A stretch of 7,869 nucleotides of DNA from Deltaproteobacteria bacterium (GCA_016219165.1 JACRCB010000030.1:1-7869); one strand, 5' to 3'. Numbered from the stretch's first letter, positions 1 through 6,301 are shown. Notes: generated by a model not told the origin, from the letters alone. A program made the numbers and translations.

Positions 1-106
1 ATGATGCCGAAGGACGAACCCGCCGGATAATGGCCGGCAGCGCCATGAAAATCGTCTGTCTGAAAAACATCTAATGGTTCATGGGTGTGGAGTGTCAACG
101 TCATGG

Positions 107-174
107 GCGACTTCCACTTTGAACACGTTGGCCAGGGGTATTGTGGAGATTGTGCCGTTCAAAGTGGTGCTGGG
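107..174. repeat. Palindromic dispersed repeat, copy 1
   Basis: This lies just downstream of the macro-domain gene. The core at 114-124 (CCACTTTGAAC) is the perfect inverted complement of 157-167 (GTTCAAAGTGG), with a 32-nt spacer, and the right arm continues as TGCTGGG. It aligns without gaps over 61 bp to 7569-7629 at the other end of the window: 43 of 61 positions match by my hand count, with near-identical ends and a diverged middle. Conserved palindromic ends with a variable centre suggest a REP/MITE-like element or the remnant of insertion-sequence ends. I cannot assign it to a named family. The rest of 1-184 holds no gene I can support. Confidence 0.6.
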
Positions 175-184
175 TGCACCCCAT

Positions 185-724
185 TCAGCCGGCCATATTT
201 TCGAGCGTTTGCCTGTAGACCTCAAAGTCCCTGTCTGAAAAAAGGACAAACCTTACAAGTTCGATTCCTTTTTGCTTCTTCAGGAAATCCATGACCGTCC
301 TTAACGCCACCCCGGCCGCATCCTTTACCGGGTAGCCGTAGGCTCCGGTCGATATGGAAGGGAAGGCAATGCTTTTAAGACCCTTCTCCAATGCGAGTTC
401 GAGGCTCTTCCTGTAGGCGCCCATGAGAAGCGCCTTTTCCCCGCTGAGGCCGTCCCTGTATACCGGACCAACGGCATGTATTACATAACGCGCCTTAAGT
501 CCCCCGCCCTTCGTTATGACGGCGCTTCCCGTCGGGCAGCCGCCGAGCCTCCCGCACTCCTCCATAATCCGCGGCCCGCCCGCCCTGTGTATGGCGCCGT
601 CAACCCCGCCGCCTCCGGCAAGCCTCGAATTCGCGGCATTTACAATGGCGTCGGTAGACTCGTCCGTTATGTCGCCCCTTACAAGGGATAAACGGGCGCC
701 GTCGACCTTTATCGTTCTTTCCAT
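185..724 (-). CDS. Macro-domain protein, probable ADP-ribosyl / O-acetyl-ADP-ribose hydrolase
   Basis: A 179-residue single macro domain, the usual size for a stand-alone MacroD/YmdB-type protein. Visible signatures are GDIT (residues 17-20, with the adenine-contacting Asp18), the long loop VNAANSRLAGGGGVDGAIH (28-46, with the Asn/Asp residues typical of hydrolytic MacroD enzymes), the glycine-rich G66-G75 region, and the second phosphate loop SISTGAYGYP (123-132). Family knowledge: such proteins bind ADP-ribose and remove it from acidic protein side chains, O-acetyl-ADP-ribose or phosphorylated nucleic-acid ends, in the cytoplasm. The exact substrate cannot be read from sequence. The start ATG at 724 has only a weak Shine-Dalgarno (AGG about 5 nt upstream). 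It is separated from the methyltransferase gene by a 117-nt gap with a long hairpin, so it may have its own promoter. No ADP-ribosyltransferase partner is nearby. Confidence 0.9.
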   Translation of the reverse strand: MERTIKVDGARLSLVRGDITDESTDAIVNAANSRLAGGGGVDGAIHRAGGPRIMEECGRLGGCPTGSAVITKGGGLKARYVIHAVGPVYRDGLSGEKALLMGAYRKSLELALEKGLKSIAFPSISTGAYGYPVKDAAGVALRTVMDFLKKQKGIELVRFVLFSDRDFEVYRQTLENMAG

Positions 725-739
725 ACGGGCCTGTGTTAT

Positions 740-767
740 ATTTTAGCCCAACAAAGAAATTCCGCAA
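740..767 (-). promoter_or_regulatory. Possible promoter for the macro-domain gene
   Basis: On the minus strand a TTGCGG box (762-767) and a TAAAAT box (740-745) are separated by 16 nt, about 16 nt upstream of the ATG. The -10 matches consensus at 5 of 6 positions, while the -35 matches at only 3. The implied leader would be very short. Weak evidence. Confidence 0.3.
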
Positions 768-772
768 GTGTC

Positions 773-838
773 CGGGAAACCTTTTTTGTAAACTCCTTCC
801 GGACCTATTTCAGCGTTGCCCCGGCAAAAGGTTTCCCG
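773..838 (-). terminator. Long-stem hairpin after the methyltransferase gene
   Basis: CGGGAAACCTTTT at 773-785 is the exact inverted complement of AAAAGGTTTCCCG at 826-838, a perfect 13-bp stem around a 40-nt loop. It begins 4 nt after the methyltransferase stop codon, so it could end that transcript or protect its 3' end. The loop is unusually long for an intrinsic terminator and no clean U-tract follows. The arm sequence resembles other hairpins in this window (3407-3475, 7839-7869). Confidence 0.5.
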
Positions 839-841
839 TGG

Positions 842-1429
842 TCATACTTTCATTGCTTCCAGACGGTAATGCGAGGGGTCAAGGGATGATTCGCGGGTAA
901 TCTCGAAGCCGGCGCCTTTAAGGAGTGTAACCGCGTCCTCCCGGCGGATTCTCTCTTCGAAAGGCGGCCCGTGGTCCTCGACCTTCTTCTCCCAGTCGAG
1001 GAGAAGCACCTTTCCCCCGTCTTTCAATACCCTCCTTACCTCTTTCAGGAAAAGGGGTTTCGATTCGGTCTCGTGGAGGACGTAGGCCATGAGCGCAAAA
1101 TCGACCATTTTGCCGCCGACGGGCATGGTATGTTCCCCGCTCTTTACCGGGATTATATTGGTACGGCCGGATATCCTTTTTTTAAGTTCAGCGAGCATCT
1201 CATCCTGCATGTCTACGGCATAGACCGTCCCCTTCTTTCCCACCACCCCCGATGCCGGGATTACGAAAAAACCCGGGCCGCACCCGATGTCCGCAAAGGT
1301 CATCCCCTTTTTAAGGCCGGCGCCTTTTAAAAGGCCTTCGGCCGTAATGCCCCCGAGCCTGTCTCTCCTCATAAGGCGTTCGATATTCTGAGGGCTGAAC
1401 TTGTGGGGCATATAAAACCCTTTCCCCAT
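842..1429 (-). CDS. Class I SAM-dependent methyltransferase (UbiE-like fold, substrate unknown)
   Basis: A 195-residue protein with a Rossmann-fold methyltransferase core. Motif I is FADIGCGPGFF (residues 45-55) and binds SAM. The motif II acidic residue is in VYAVDMQDEML (Asp73). DFALMAYVLHET (110-121) corresponds to the post-II region, and VRRVLKDGGKVLLLDW (131-146) is the usual motif III strand-turn. The fold is clear but no substrate-specific motif is visible, so the target (small molecule, quinone, metalloid or other) is unknown. Two starts are possible. ATG at 1429 has AAGGGG 5 nt upstream but sits at the foot of a hairpin. ATG at 1411 (giving MPHKFSPQN) has AAAGGG 6 nt upstream, free of the hairpin, and better matches how related proteins begin. 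I give the longer form. The gene lies 43 nt after the CopD-like gene, probably in the same transcript. Confidence 0.85.
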   Translation of the reverse strand: MGKGFYMPHKFSPQNIERLMRRDRLGGITAEGLLKGAGLKKGMTFADIGCGPGFFVIPASGVVGKKGTVYAVDMQDEMLAELKKRISGRTNIIPVKSGEHTMPVGGKMVDFALMAYVLHETESKPLFLKEVRRVLKDGGKVLLLDWEKKVEDHGPPFEERIRREDAVTLLKGAGFEITRESSLDPSHYRLEAMKV

Positions 1430-1454
1430 GAAAACCCCTTTACAAAGGGTTTTC
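1430..1454 (-). promoter_or_regulatory. Hairpin abutting the methyltransferase start codon
   Basis: On the minus strand GAAAACCCTTT pairs with AAAGGG(G)TTTTC, leaving a tiny loop and one bulged G. The stem ends at the base next to the ATG at 1429 and buries that start's AAGGGG Shine-Dalgarno. It could modulate translation, or be a weak terminator of the CopD-like gene that lacks a following U-run. The function is inference. Confidence 0.35.
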
Positions 1455-1472
1455 CGCTTCTCCGGAATTTTT

Positions 1473-1937
1473 TTAAAGCCCGCCCGCCCTGATAAAGACC
1501 GCGAGCACCACTATGATGAGCGCAATCAGGAAATTACCCCTGCCCAGTATCACGGCGGCCCATGAATACTCCCGCGACTGCCGAGCCTTCGGCCCGACCC
1601 AGAAATCATGGACGGCGCTCGTCACGACGATTAAGGCGACAAACGAAATCTTAAAAAGGACCGCCTTGCCGTATGCGGTGGAATGGAAAGCCGGGTCAAC
1701 GAGCATAGCCGGCGTAACACCCAAAAGATAGAGATTAAAAGGCCCGGTAACAACGAGTGCTACTATCGCAATCCACCCCCAGAACCTGAACTTTTTCCCT
1801 ACAATCTGGTATATCTCCCGTCTTTTTGCCTCCTCCATCGTCCTGAGGAAAGGCGCCACAACGAGCGTTAAAAAAAACATGCCCCCCACCCAGAATATGG
1901 CGGCGATAATATGAAGAAAAAGAGAAACCTTGAGCAT
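1473..1937 (-). CDS. CopD-like four-helix integral membrane protein
   Basis: A 154-residue hydrophobic protein with four predicted transmembrane helices at about residues 6-31, 52-74, 92-115 and 126-150, joined by short basic loops. The first helix carries LHIIAAIFWVGGMFF with His9 and the WVGGM turn. The third ends in SAVHDFWVGPKARQ with His110. Both features are typical of the small CopD/COG1276-like group and may mark a metal- or haem-binding pair. Family knowledge: CopD proteins sit in the inner membrane and are linked to copper handling, but short stand-alone members are poorly characterised, and some related four-helix proteins (HemJ) act in haem synthesis. No copper genes are nearby. 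The start ATG at 1937 has AGGGG 9 nt upstream. The gene lies 63 nt downstream of rtcA without an evident promoter. Confidence 0.75.
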   Translation of the reverse strand: MLKVSLFLHIIAAIFWVGGMFFLTLVVAPFLRTMEEAKRREIYQIVGKKFRFWGWIAIVALVVTGPFNLYLLGVTPAMLVDPAFHSTAYGKAVLFKISFVALIVVTSAVHDFWVGPKARQSREYSWAAVILGRGNFLIALIIVVLAVFIRAGGL

Positions 1938-2000
1938 TGCCTTAAACCCCTTTCGTTAGTTTCACGCCTTGATAACACATAAGGGGGTTGCGATTCCATG

Positions 2001-3074
2001 TCATTTGTCAATTTCCCGGCCGACCGTTGAAAAGGCGCACCCGGCAACCCTCACGGTTAATAAAGCCTCCCCCTTCTCCATGAGAAATTTTACGGGGAGG
2101 AACCTCTCTATTACGCGGGCGTTTGTCTTAAGATGTCCTGTAGACTCTCCCGTTGTTATGACGGATTGCCCTTGCCCGAGCGCCATGAAAAGGAGCGCCT
2201 GGTCCGAAAGATGCAAATCAAGCGCACCACCCTTTTCCGTGTATCTCAGAAAATCATCCACGGCCTCGTCGCTTACCGCCTCGGCCCTCTTCCCGAGCCT
2301 TCCGAGGGAACTAAACCCCGCCCTTACATTCTCGAATCCCGCGAGTATGAAAAGAAAAGTCCCCTTGCCCAGAGAAGGAACCGTCCTGAATCCTCCTGCC
2401 GCATCGAACCCGGCCTCCCTCAACCGTATCTTCGCCCTCTCGAACTGTCTTTTTGCGATATCGATGGGGAGGTTCCCGGCAGCGGAGATAACCGTAAGTT
2501 CTTTAAGCCTTCCTCTCTCCGTAATCTTAAGGGGCTTAAGCGGCATCCCCGCCGGATTTATTTCTACACTTACCTCGCCCCCTCCGGCCGGATAAAAACC
2601 CCATCTCCCGGTCCTTAACCCGGCATCTATGCCCATGGGTCTTAAAACGGGCAAAAAGACTTCCCTCAGGTAATCCGCCGGGGGGCTCCACTCAACGTGC
2701 GTCCCGCCCCTTATCACAACATTCGTCTTCATGCCGGAAAAAGACAGGGGCGGAAAGACCGTCTGGAAGATAAGGCCGGTTGAGCCCGCACTCGAAGCGG
2801 CCTCGGCCACGTCAAAGACAAAACTCCCGCCTTTGACAGGGCAGGGGAAAAAGAAAAGTTCACGGGAGTTCAACTCCGCGCCCTCGAGCCTCCCGGCGCT
2901 TATGGAGGCCGCGGCGCGGGCGCTTAAAAGGTGCTGGGGCTTAAGCCCCGGCTCGGCCCTTCCGGCCCTTATGTTAAAGACCCTTACCGGGCTGCCAGTT
3001 ATGCAGGCAAGGCTTAACGAGGTCCTCAGAATCTGTCCGCCGCCCTCTCCGAGACTCCCGTCTATTTCTACTAT
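2001..3074 (-). CDS. rtcA: RNA 3'-terminal phosphate cyclase (AUA start proposed)
   Basis: About 357 residues from the proposed start, close to the roughly 340 usual for RtcA. The enzyme converts RNA 3'-phosphates to 2',3'-cyclic phosphates through RtcA-AMP and RNA-adenylate intermediates. Visible motifs are VEIDGSLGEGGGQILR at the extreme N-terminus, RAGRAEPGLKPQH, GGTHVEWSPPADY, FYPAGGGEV, and the C-terminal STGHLKTN, whose histidine (about residue 314) matches the catalytic adenylated His of Escherichia coli RtcA. No ATG, GTG or TTG is suitably placed in frame. The only ATG (3242) would add 56 low-complexity residues read across the preceding gene. The family N-terminus falls on ATA (3074-3072), which overlaps the preceding TAG stop as ATAG and has AGGGA about 9 nt upstream. 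Translational coupling to the previous gene is likely. No rtcB or rtcR is present here. Confidence 0.9.
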   Translation of the reverse strand: MVEIDGSLGEGGGQILRTSLSLACITGSPVRVFNIRAGRAEPGLKPQHLLSARAAASISAGRLEGAELNSRELFFFPCPVKGGSFVFDVAEAASSAGSTGLIFQTVFPPLSFSGMKTNVVIRGGTHVEWSPPADYLREVFLPVLRPMGIDAGLRTGRWGFYPAGGGEVSVEINPAGMPLKPLKITERGRLKELTVISAAGNLPIDIAKRQFERAKIRLREAGFDAAGGFRTVPSLGKGTFLFILAGFENVRAGFSSLGRLGKRAEAVSDEAVDDFLRYTEKGGALDLHLSDQALLFMALGQGQSVITTGESTGHLKTNARVIERFLPVKFLMEKGEALLTVRVAGCAFSTVGREIDK

Positions 3075-3379
3075 TTCTTTACTTCCCTGCCGAGCCTTTT
3101 CTCTATCGATTTCAGTTTCTCCGTGAGCCTGTCGAGGGGTTTTGAGGGTCTGTCGTCTATCGTTATCGTGGATACGGCCCTCGCGGAGGCCTTTATCACC
3201 TCTTCGTGGCACTTTTTTATGACGGCCATAACCTCGTCCCATTCGCCCTCTACGACCGTCCCCATGGGATTCACCCTGTAGGGGAGCCCGCTTTTGGCCA
3301 CTATGCTTATAACCTTCGCAATCTCCTCCCCGATGCTCTCGCCTCTCCCGACCGGGATTATGCTGAATTCAACCAACAT
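3071..3379 (-). CDS. Thiamine-binding protein, MTH1187/YkoF-like family
   Basis: A 102-residue ferredoxin-like-fold protein of the usual length for the MTH1187 (COG0011) family. It opens with MLVEFSIIPVGRGESIGEEI, and a second segment, YRVNPMGTVVEGEWDEVM, contains the conserved N-P-M-G-T stretch. The C-terminus is a charged helix. Family knowledge: members are small soluble oligomers that bind thiamine or related ligands, and some act as sensors or carriers; the role here is not known. I chose ATG at 3379 because GGAGG lies 6 nt upstream and the family N-terminus begins there. An in-frame extension to 3523 would run over the end of the radical SAM gene and encode low-complexity sequence. The gene ends in two tandem TAG codons, the first overlapping the proposed ATA start of rtcA. 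Confidence 0.85.
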   Translation of the reverse strand: MLVEFSIIPVGRGESIGEEIAKVISIVAKSGLPYRVNPMGTVVEGEWDEVMAVIKKCHEEVIKASARAVSTITIDDRPSKPLDRLTEKLKSIEKRLGREVKK

Positions 3380-3406
3380 GAGTAACCTCCCTCCTTGCCT
3401 CCTTGC

Positions 3407-3475
3407 GGGAAAACCCGACCCCGACCCACCCTTCGGGTGGGTGCCCCGCGCCTGGGTGCCCGAAAAAGTTTTCCC
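3407..3475 (-). other. Nested hairpin structure between radical SAM and thiamine-binding genes
   Basis: An outer stem GGGAAAAC (3407-3414) with GTTTTCCC (3468-3475) encloses an inner perfect 8-bp stem ACCCACCC (3424-3431) with GGGTGGGT (3435-3442) and loop TTC. GGGTGCCC also occurs twice (3439-3446 and 3454-3461) as a direct repeat. It sits in the 101-nt gap after the radical SAM stop and before the Shine-Dalgarno of the next gene. It could be an internal attenuator, an RNA-processing site, or a copy of a dispersed palindromic repeat. Confidence 0.5.
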
Positions 3476-3480
3476 CGGAC

Positions 3481-4491
3481 CTACTGCCACACCCCGTCTA
3501 TCAACACATCGCAGTAAGGGCATTTGGAATTACTTATGTAGTTCGCCCTTACATTGAAGCCGAACCGTTTTATGAGAGGCCTCTTACAATTATAGCAGTA
3601 AGTGGACTCTCCGGGGTCTCCGGGGACGTTTCCCGTGTATACGTACCTTAACCCCTCTTCCAGCCCTATCTCCCTTGCGCGGTCTATTATGGACACCGGG
3701 GTCAAGGGGACGCCGGACATCTTGTATGCGGGATAGAAGGCGCTTATGTGCCAGGGCATCCTCTTGTCGGTCTTGTACATCCAACGGGCGATTTCCCTCA
3801 ATTCTCCCTCTGAATCGTTGTGTCCGGGTATGACGAGGGTGGTGACCTCGACCCATATCCCGGTCTTGAGCATGTACTCGATAGTTTCCAGCACGGGCTT
3901 TAACTTTGCCCCGCAGACCTTTTTATAGAATTCCTCGGTGAACCCCTTTACATCGACATTCGCCGCATCGAGGAGGCCGCTTAATCCATCTATGCACTCC
4001 TTTGTCATGTAGCCGTTTGTAACGAATACGTTTTTTAACCCCTTCTCCTTCGCCTTCACGGAACAATCATAGGCGTATTCGAAGAATATAGTTGGCTCCG
4101 TGTATGTGTATGAGATGCTCCGGCACTCCGTTGCGAGGGCGTTCCTTACAACCTCCTCAGGAGCGGCCTCCTCGCCCGCCACGACTTTCCTCTCCCTCGG
4201 CATCTGCGAAATCTCATAGTTCTGGCAGTGAAGGCACCTGAAGTTGCACCCGACGGTGGCGATGGAGTAGGATAGGGTTGCGGGCTGGAAATTAAAGAGG
4301 GGTTTTTTTTCTATCGGGTCTACATGCTGGGCAATGAGTTTGCCGTAGTTGAGGCTGTAGAGGACGCCCCCTATGTTTTCCCTCACCCCGCAAACCCCGA
4401 GTTTGCCCTCCGCAATATTGCAGTGGAAACTGCAGAGGTAACAGTTTACCCTGTTGCCTTCCGCCTTCTTCCACAGCCTCGCCTCATACAT
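3481..4491 (-). CDS. AmmeMemoRadiSam-type radical SAM enzyme
   Basis: A 336-residue radical SAM protein related to pyruvate formate-lyase activases. The cluster-binding motif is CNFRCLHC (Cys82, Cys86, Cys89), followed by QNYEISQ. SYTYTEPTIFFEY (127-139), NVFVTNGYM (154-162) and ANVDVKGF (177-184) are the conserved barrel strands of this group. There are two extra cysteine sets: Cys17, Cys20, Cys24, Cys34 at the N-terminus, and a C-terminal zinc-ribbon-like set Cys299, Cys302, Cys324, Cys327. Family knowledge: in many genomes the gene sits with AMMECR1 and Memo domain genes in a system of unresolved chemistry; neither is visible here. The start ATG at 4491 lies 10 nt after the stop of the zinc-protein gene with only a weak Shine-Dalgarno, so coupled translation is likely. 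Substrate unknown. Confidence 0.88.
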   Translation of the reverse strand: MYEARLWKKAEGNRVNCYLCSFHCNIAEGKLGVCGVRENIGGVLYSLNYGKLIAQHVDPIEKKPLFNFQPATLSYSIATVGCNFRCLHCQNYEISQMPRERKVVAGEEAAPEEVVRNALATECRSISYTYTEPTIFFEYAYDCSVKAKEKGLKNVFVTNGYMTKECIDGLSGLLDAANVDVKGFTEEFYKKVCGAKLKPVLETIEYMLKTGIWVEVTTLVIPGHNDSEGELREIARWMYKTDKRMPWHISAFYPAYKMSGVPLTPVSIIDRAREIGLEEGLRYVYTGNVPGDPGESTYCYNCKRPLIKRFGFNVRANYISNSKCPYCDVLIDGVWQ

Positions 4492-4501
4492 ACGCCGCCC
4501 G

Positions 4502-4999
4502 CTACCTCGTCCACGTAACCCTTGAAATCTTCACATCGTCGCTGAACTTGTATTCGACCTTCCCGGAGAAGGCCTTGTTGATTATCTTTCCGAGCCTCTG
4601 GGCGAACTTGTCCGTGGTCGTGGTTATCTCGATTGTATCGCCTTTATCGTTAATCTCCATTATCCTCTCGAGCGGGTTTGTGGACCTCGCCCTTTCCTCT
4701 TTGTTTCTTACGAGATTCAATATCTCGTCTTTGTGCTCCTTTAAAAACCCGCCCTGGAGGGTTACATAGCCGCCGACGAACCTGTCCCTTATCTTCTGGC
4801 ATGCGGGGCAAAGGACCTTGACGTAGCCCGCCTCCGGCTCCCCTTCTTCCGGAAGCCTCCACCTCTTGTTGTGGTAGATTGCCGAACAGCCGGTGCAGAC
4901 CGCGAGGTCATGGGGGCTTATCTTCTGAAGATAGGGGTCCTTTTCCATGTCAATCGCCTTTTTTGTGGTACTCCTTGAGTACCTCTTGGTGCCTTTCAT
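4502..4999 (-). CDS. BCAM0308-type zinc-binding protein (NMD3-like)
   Basis: A 165-residue protein that I match to the BCAM0308-like family, which resembles the N-terminal part of archaeal/eukaryotic NMD3. A zinc site is indicated by CTGC (Cys35, Cys38) and CPAC (Cys64, Cys67). The N-terminus is basic (KGTKRYSRSTTKK). The C-terminal half (about 119-163) looks like a small alpha/beta domain with TIEITTTTDKFAQRLGKII. NMD3 itself acts on large ribosomal subunits; a ribosome or RNA role for the bacterial family is inference. The start ATG at 4999 has GGAGG 7 nt upstream and a good promoter about 42 nt further upstream. It is first in its transcription unit, directly ahead of the radical SAM gene with only a 10-nt gap, suggesting a shared function. 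Confidence 0.75.
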   Translation of the reverse strand: MKGTKRYSRSTTKKAIDMEKDPYLQKISPHDLAVCTGCSAIYHNKRWRLPEEGEPEAGYVKVLCPACQKIRDRFVGGYVTLQGGFLKEHKDEILNLVRNKEERARSTNPLERIMEINDKGDTIEITTTTDKFAQRLGKIINKAFSGKVEYKFSDDVKISRVTWTR

Positions 5000-5040
5000 A
5001 AATAAACCTCCGGTTTTGATGTTGGCGTTATGATTGCGGC

Positions 5041-5068
5041 ATTATAACAGTTTGCGGAAAAACTCGAA
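5041..5068 (-). promoter_or_regulatory. Promoter of the zinc protein-radical SAM-rtcA unit
   Basis: On the minus strand a perfect TATAAT box (5041-5046) lies about 42 nt upstream of the ATG at 4999. The best -35 at 16-17 nt spacing is poor (TTTCGA-like), so the promoter may depend on an activator or on its AT-rich upstream stretch. It separates this unit from the upstream FBP aldolase/phosphatase unit. Confidence 0.55.
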
Positions 5069-5142
5069 ACTTATTCAGGCTGCCAACTGCAAAATATTTA
5101 TAATACCATAAACACCGGGTATGTGCATCTAAAAACGAAGAA

Positions 5143-5187
5143 CCCGCCCGGCCAAAAAGACCATTCTTACGAAAAGGCCGGGCCGGG
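5143..5187 (-). terminator. GC-rich hairpin after the AIR-synthase-family gene
   Basis: GCCCGGCC (5146-5153) is the exact inverted complement of GGCCGGGC (5176-5183); the pairing extends outward to CCCG/CGGG with one bulge. The loop is 22 nt. It starts 1-2 nt after the stop codon of the upstream gene, and a T-rich stretch (TTCTTCGTTTTTAG) follows the stem on the minus strand, so it is a plausible, non-canonical terminator. Confidence 0.5.
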
Positions 5188-5188
5188 A

Positions 5189-6220
5189 CTAAAAAATCTT
5201 CGTTATCTCGTCTCTCTGGTAAACCTTAAGTGTTTTCGTCTTCCCGTCTTCAATAATCCTTACCCCCCGGCTTTTTCCCGTAACCGTGCCTATACGCCCG
5301 CTCTTTATCCCTACCTTGCCGAGCGCCCTCGTTATCTTTCCGGTGTCATCCGGATGGACGGTCAAAAGGAGCGCGCCAGACGCTATGGCGCCCATGGGGT
5401 CGAGCCCGAAATATTCGAGAAGTTTCAAAGACTCCGGGATGAAAATGACCTTATCCTTCTCAACCACCATGCCCACGCCGGAGGCGAGCGCAAGTTCAAA
5501 AAGACCCATCGAAAGCCCTCCTTCGGTCGGGTCGTGCATCGCATGGACCCTGCCGCTCTTTAATGCCGTCCCGGCATCTTTTACAATGCTTATCCCGGGC
5601 CTTTTGATAAACCCCCGGCACCTCTCCATAAGCCCCGCGGGGAAGACACCCTTGAGTTCCTCTTTTTTCTCTCTCGCTATTATGCTTGCGGCCTCGAGCG
5701 CAATGCCCTTTGTAAGGATTATATCGTCTCCGACCCTGGCCCCGGCCGAGGAGACGAGTCTGTTTTTCTTTACCTCTCCTGCCATACACCCCACCAGAAC
5801 CGGCCTGTCGAGCCCGTATGTGACCTCGGTATGGCCGCCGCAGAACGATATGCCAAGCCCCCTGCATACGCGGCTTAACCCGGAAAATATCCTCTCCGCG
5901 CCTTTTTCGGTCGCACTGCCTTCGGGCATAAGGAGTGTTGCGAGAAACCATCTCGGCACACCCCCCATGACCGCTATGTCGTTTGCGTTTATGTTTACGG
6001 CGTAGGTGCCGATATCCTCGGCTACGAACGTTATCGGGTCGGTCTTTAAAAGGAGAAACCCATTGCTGCGCGGGGCAAAATCTATCACCGCGCAGTCAAG
6101 CCCCACTGAAGGTCCGATAACCACACGCTTATCTGCGTTTGTGTAACGTTTGAGGAATCTATCGAGGAGTTTTACCGGCAATTTCCCGGCAGGAAGCACC
6201 TTTGCGGAGGGCCTATTCAC
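5189..6220 (-). CDS. AIR-synthase-family protein, HypE-like
   Basis: A 343-residue protein of the PurM/HypE/ThiL/SelD ATP-binding superfamily. Landmarks are GPSVGLDCAVID (36-47), the KTDPITF strand (59-65), VNINANDIAVMGG (75-87, the ATP/Mg loop), FCGGHTEVTYG (126-136), LTKGIALEA (169-177) and MHDPTEGGLSMGL (228-240). This order is closest to HypE. True HypE carries a C-terminal P-R-x-C tail whose cysteine is carbamoylated and dehydrated to thiocyanate for NiFe-hydrogenase maturation; this protein ends ITKIF with no cysteine, so it is probably a paralogue with another ATP-dependent role. The start is GTG at 6220 with AAGGA about 9 nt upstream; the ATG at 6231 is out of frame. It lies 81 nt after the FBP aldolase/phosphatase gene, probably cotranscribed. 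No other hyp genes are present. Confidence 0.82.
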   Translation of the reverse strand: MNRPSAKVLPAGKLPVKLLDRFLKRYTNADKRVVIGPSVGLDCAVIDFAPRSNGFLLLKTDPITFVAEDIGTYAVNINANDIAVMGGVPRWFLATLLMPEGSATEKGAERIFSGLSRVCRGLGISFCGGHTEVTYGLDRPVLVGCMAGEVKKNRLVSSAGARVGDDIILTKGIALEAASIIAREKKEELKGVFPAGLMERCRGFIKRPGISIVKDAGTALKSGRVHAMHDPTEGGLSMGLFELALASGVGMVVEKDKVIFIPESLKLLEYFGLDPMGAIASGALLLTVHPDDTGKITRALGKVGIKSGRIGTVTGKSRGVRIIEDGKTKTLKVYQRDEITKIF

Positions 6221-6301
6221 AGGCTGACATCCTTATGGAAAAACCGTTATGCGTTACCTCTTATAAGCGATTGACGAAGGGCGTTTTATACGCGCTACCC
6301 A

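Noticed and set aside
1..71. Short open frames running off the left edge on either strand
   Set aside because: They have at most about two dozen codons, no Shine-Dalgarno, and no recognisable product.
2006..2011. A TTGACA box at the end of rtcA as promoter for the CopD-like gene
   Set aside because: No acceptable -10 box lies at 15-19 nt spacing, and the hexamer is part of the rtcA coding sequence.
3075..3242. An N-terminal extension of rtcA from ATG at 3242
   Set aside because: The extra 56 residues are basic, low-complexity sequence read out of frame through the thiamine-binding protein gene, and RtcA proteins begin at the V/I-E-I-D-G motif.
3380..3523. Extended start for the thiamine-binding protein gene
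   Set aside because: It would overlap the radical SAM gene's end and read through the hairpin region; GGAGG is ideally placed for the ATG at 3379.
5099..5104. Plus-strand TATAAT in the 5000-5188 gap
   Set aside because: There is no fitting -35 and no plus-strand gene to express; the gap is simply AT-rich here.
5286..6005. A long plus-strand open frame antisense to the AIR-synthase-family gene
   Set aside because: It is a composition shadow of the well-conserved minus-strand gene; the same applies to the plus-strand frames at 1969-2595 and 2731-3126.
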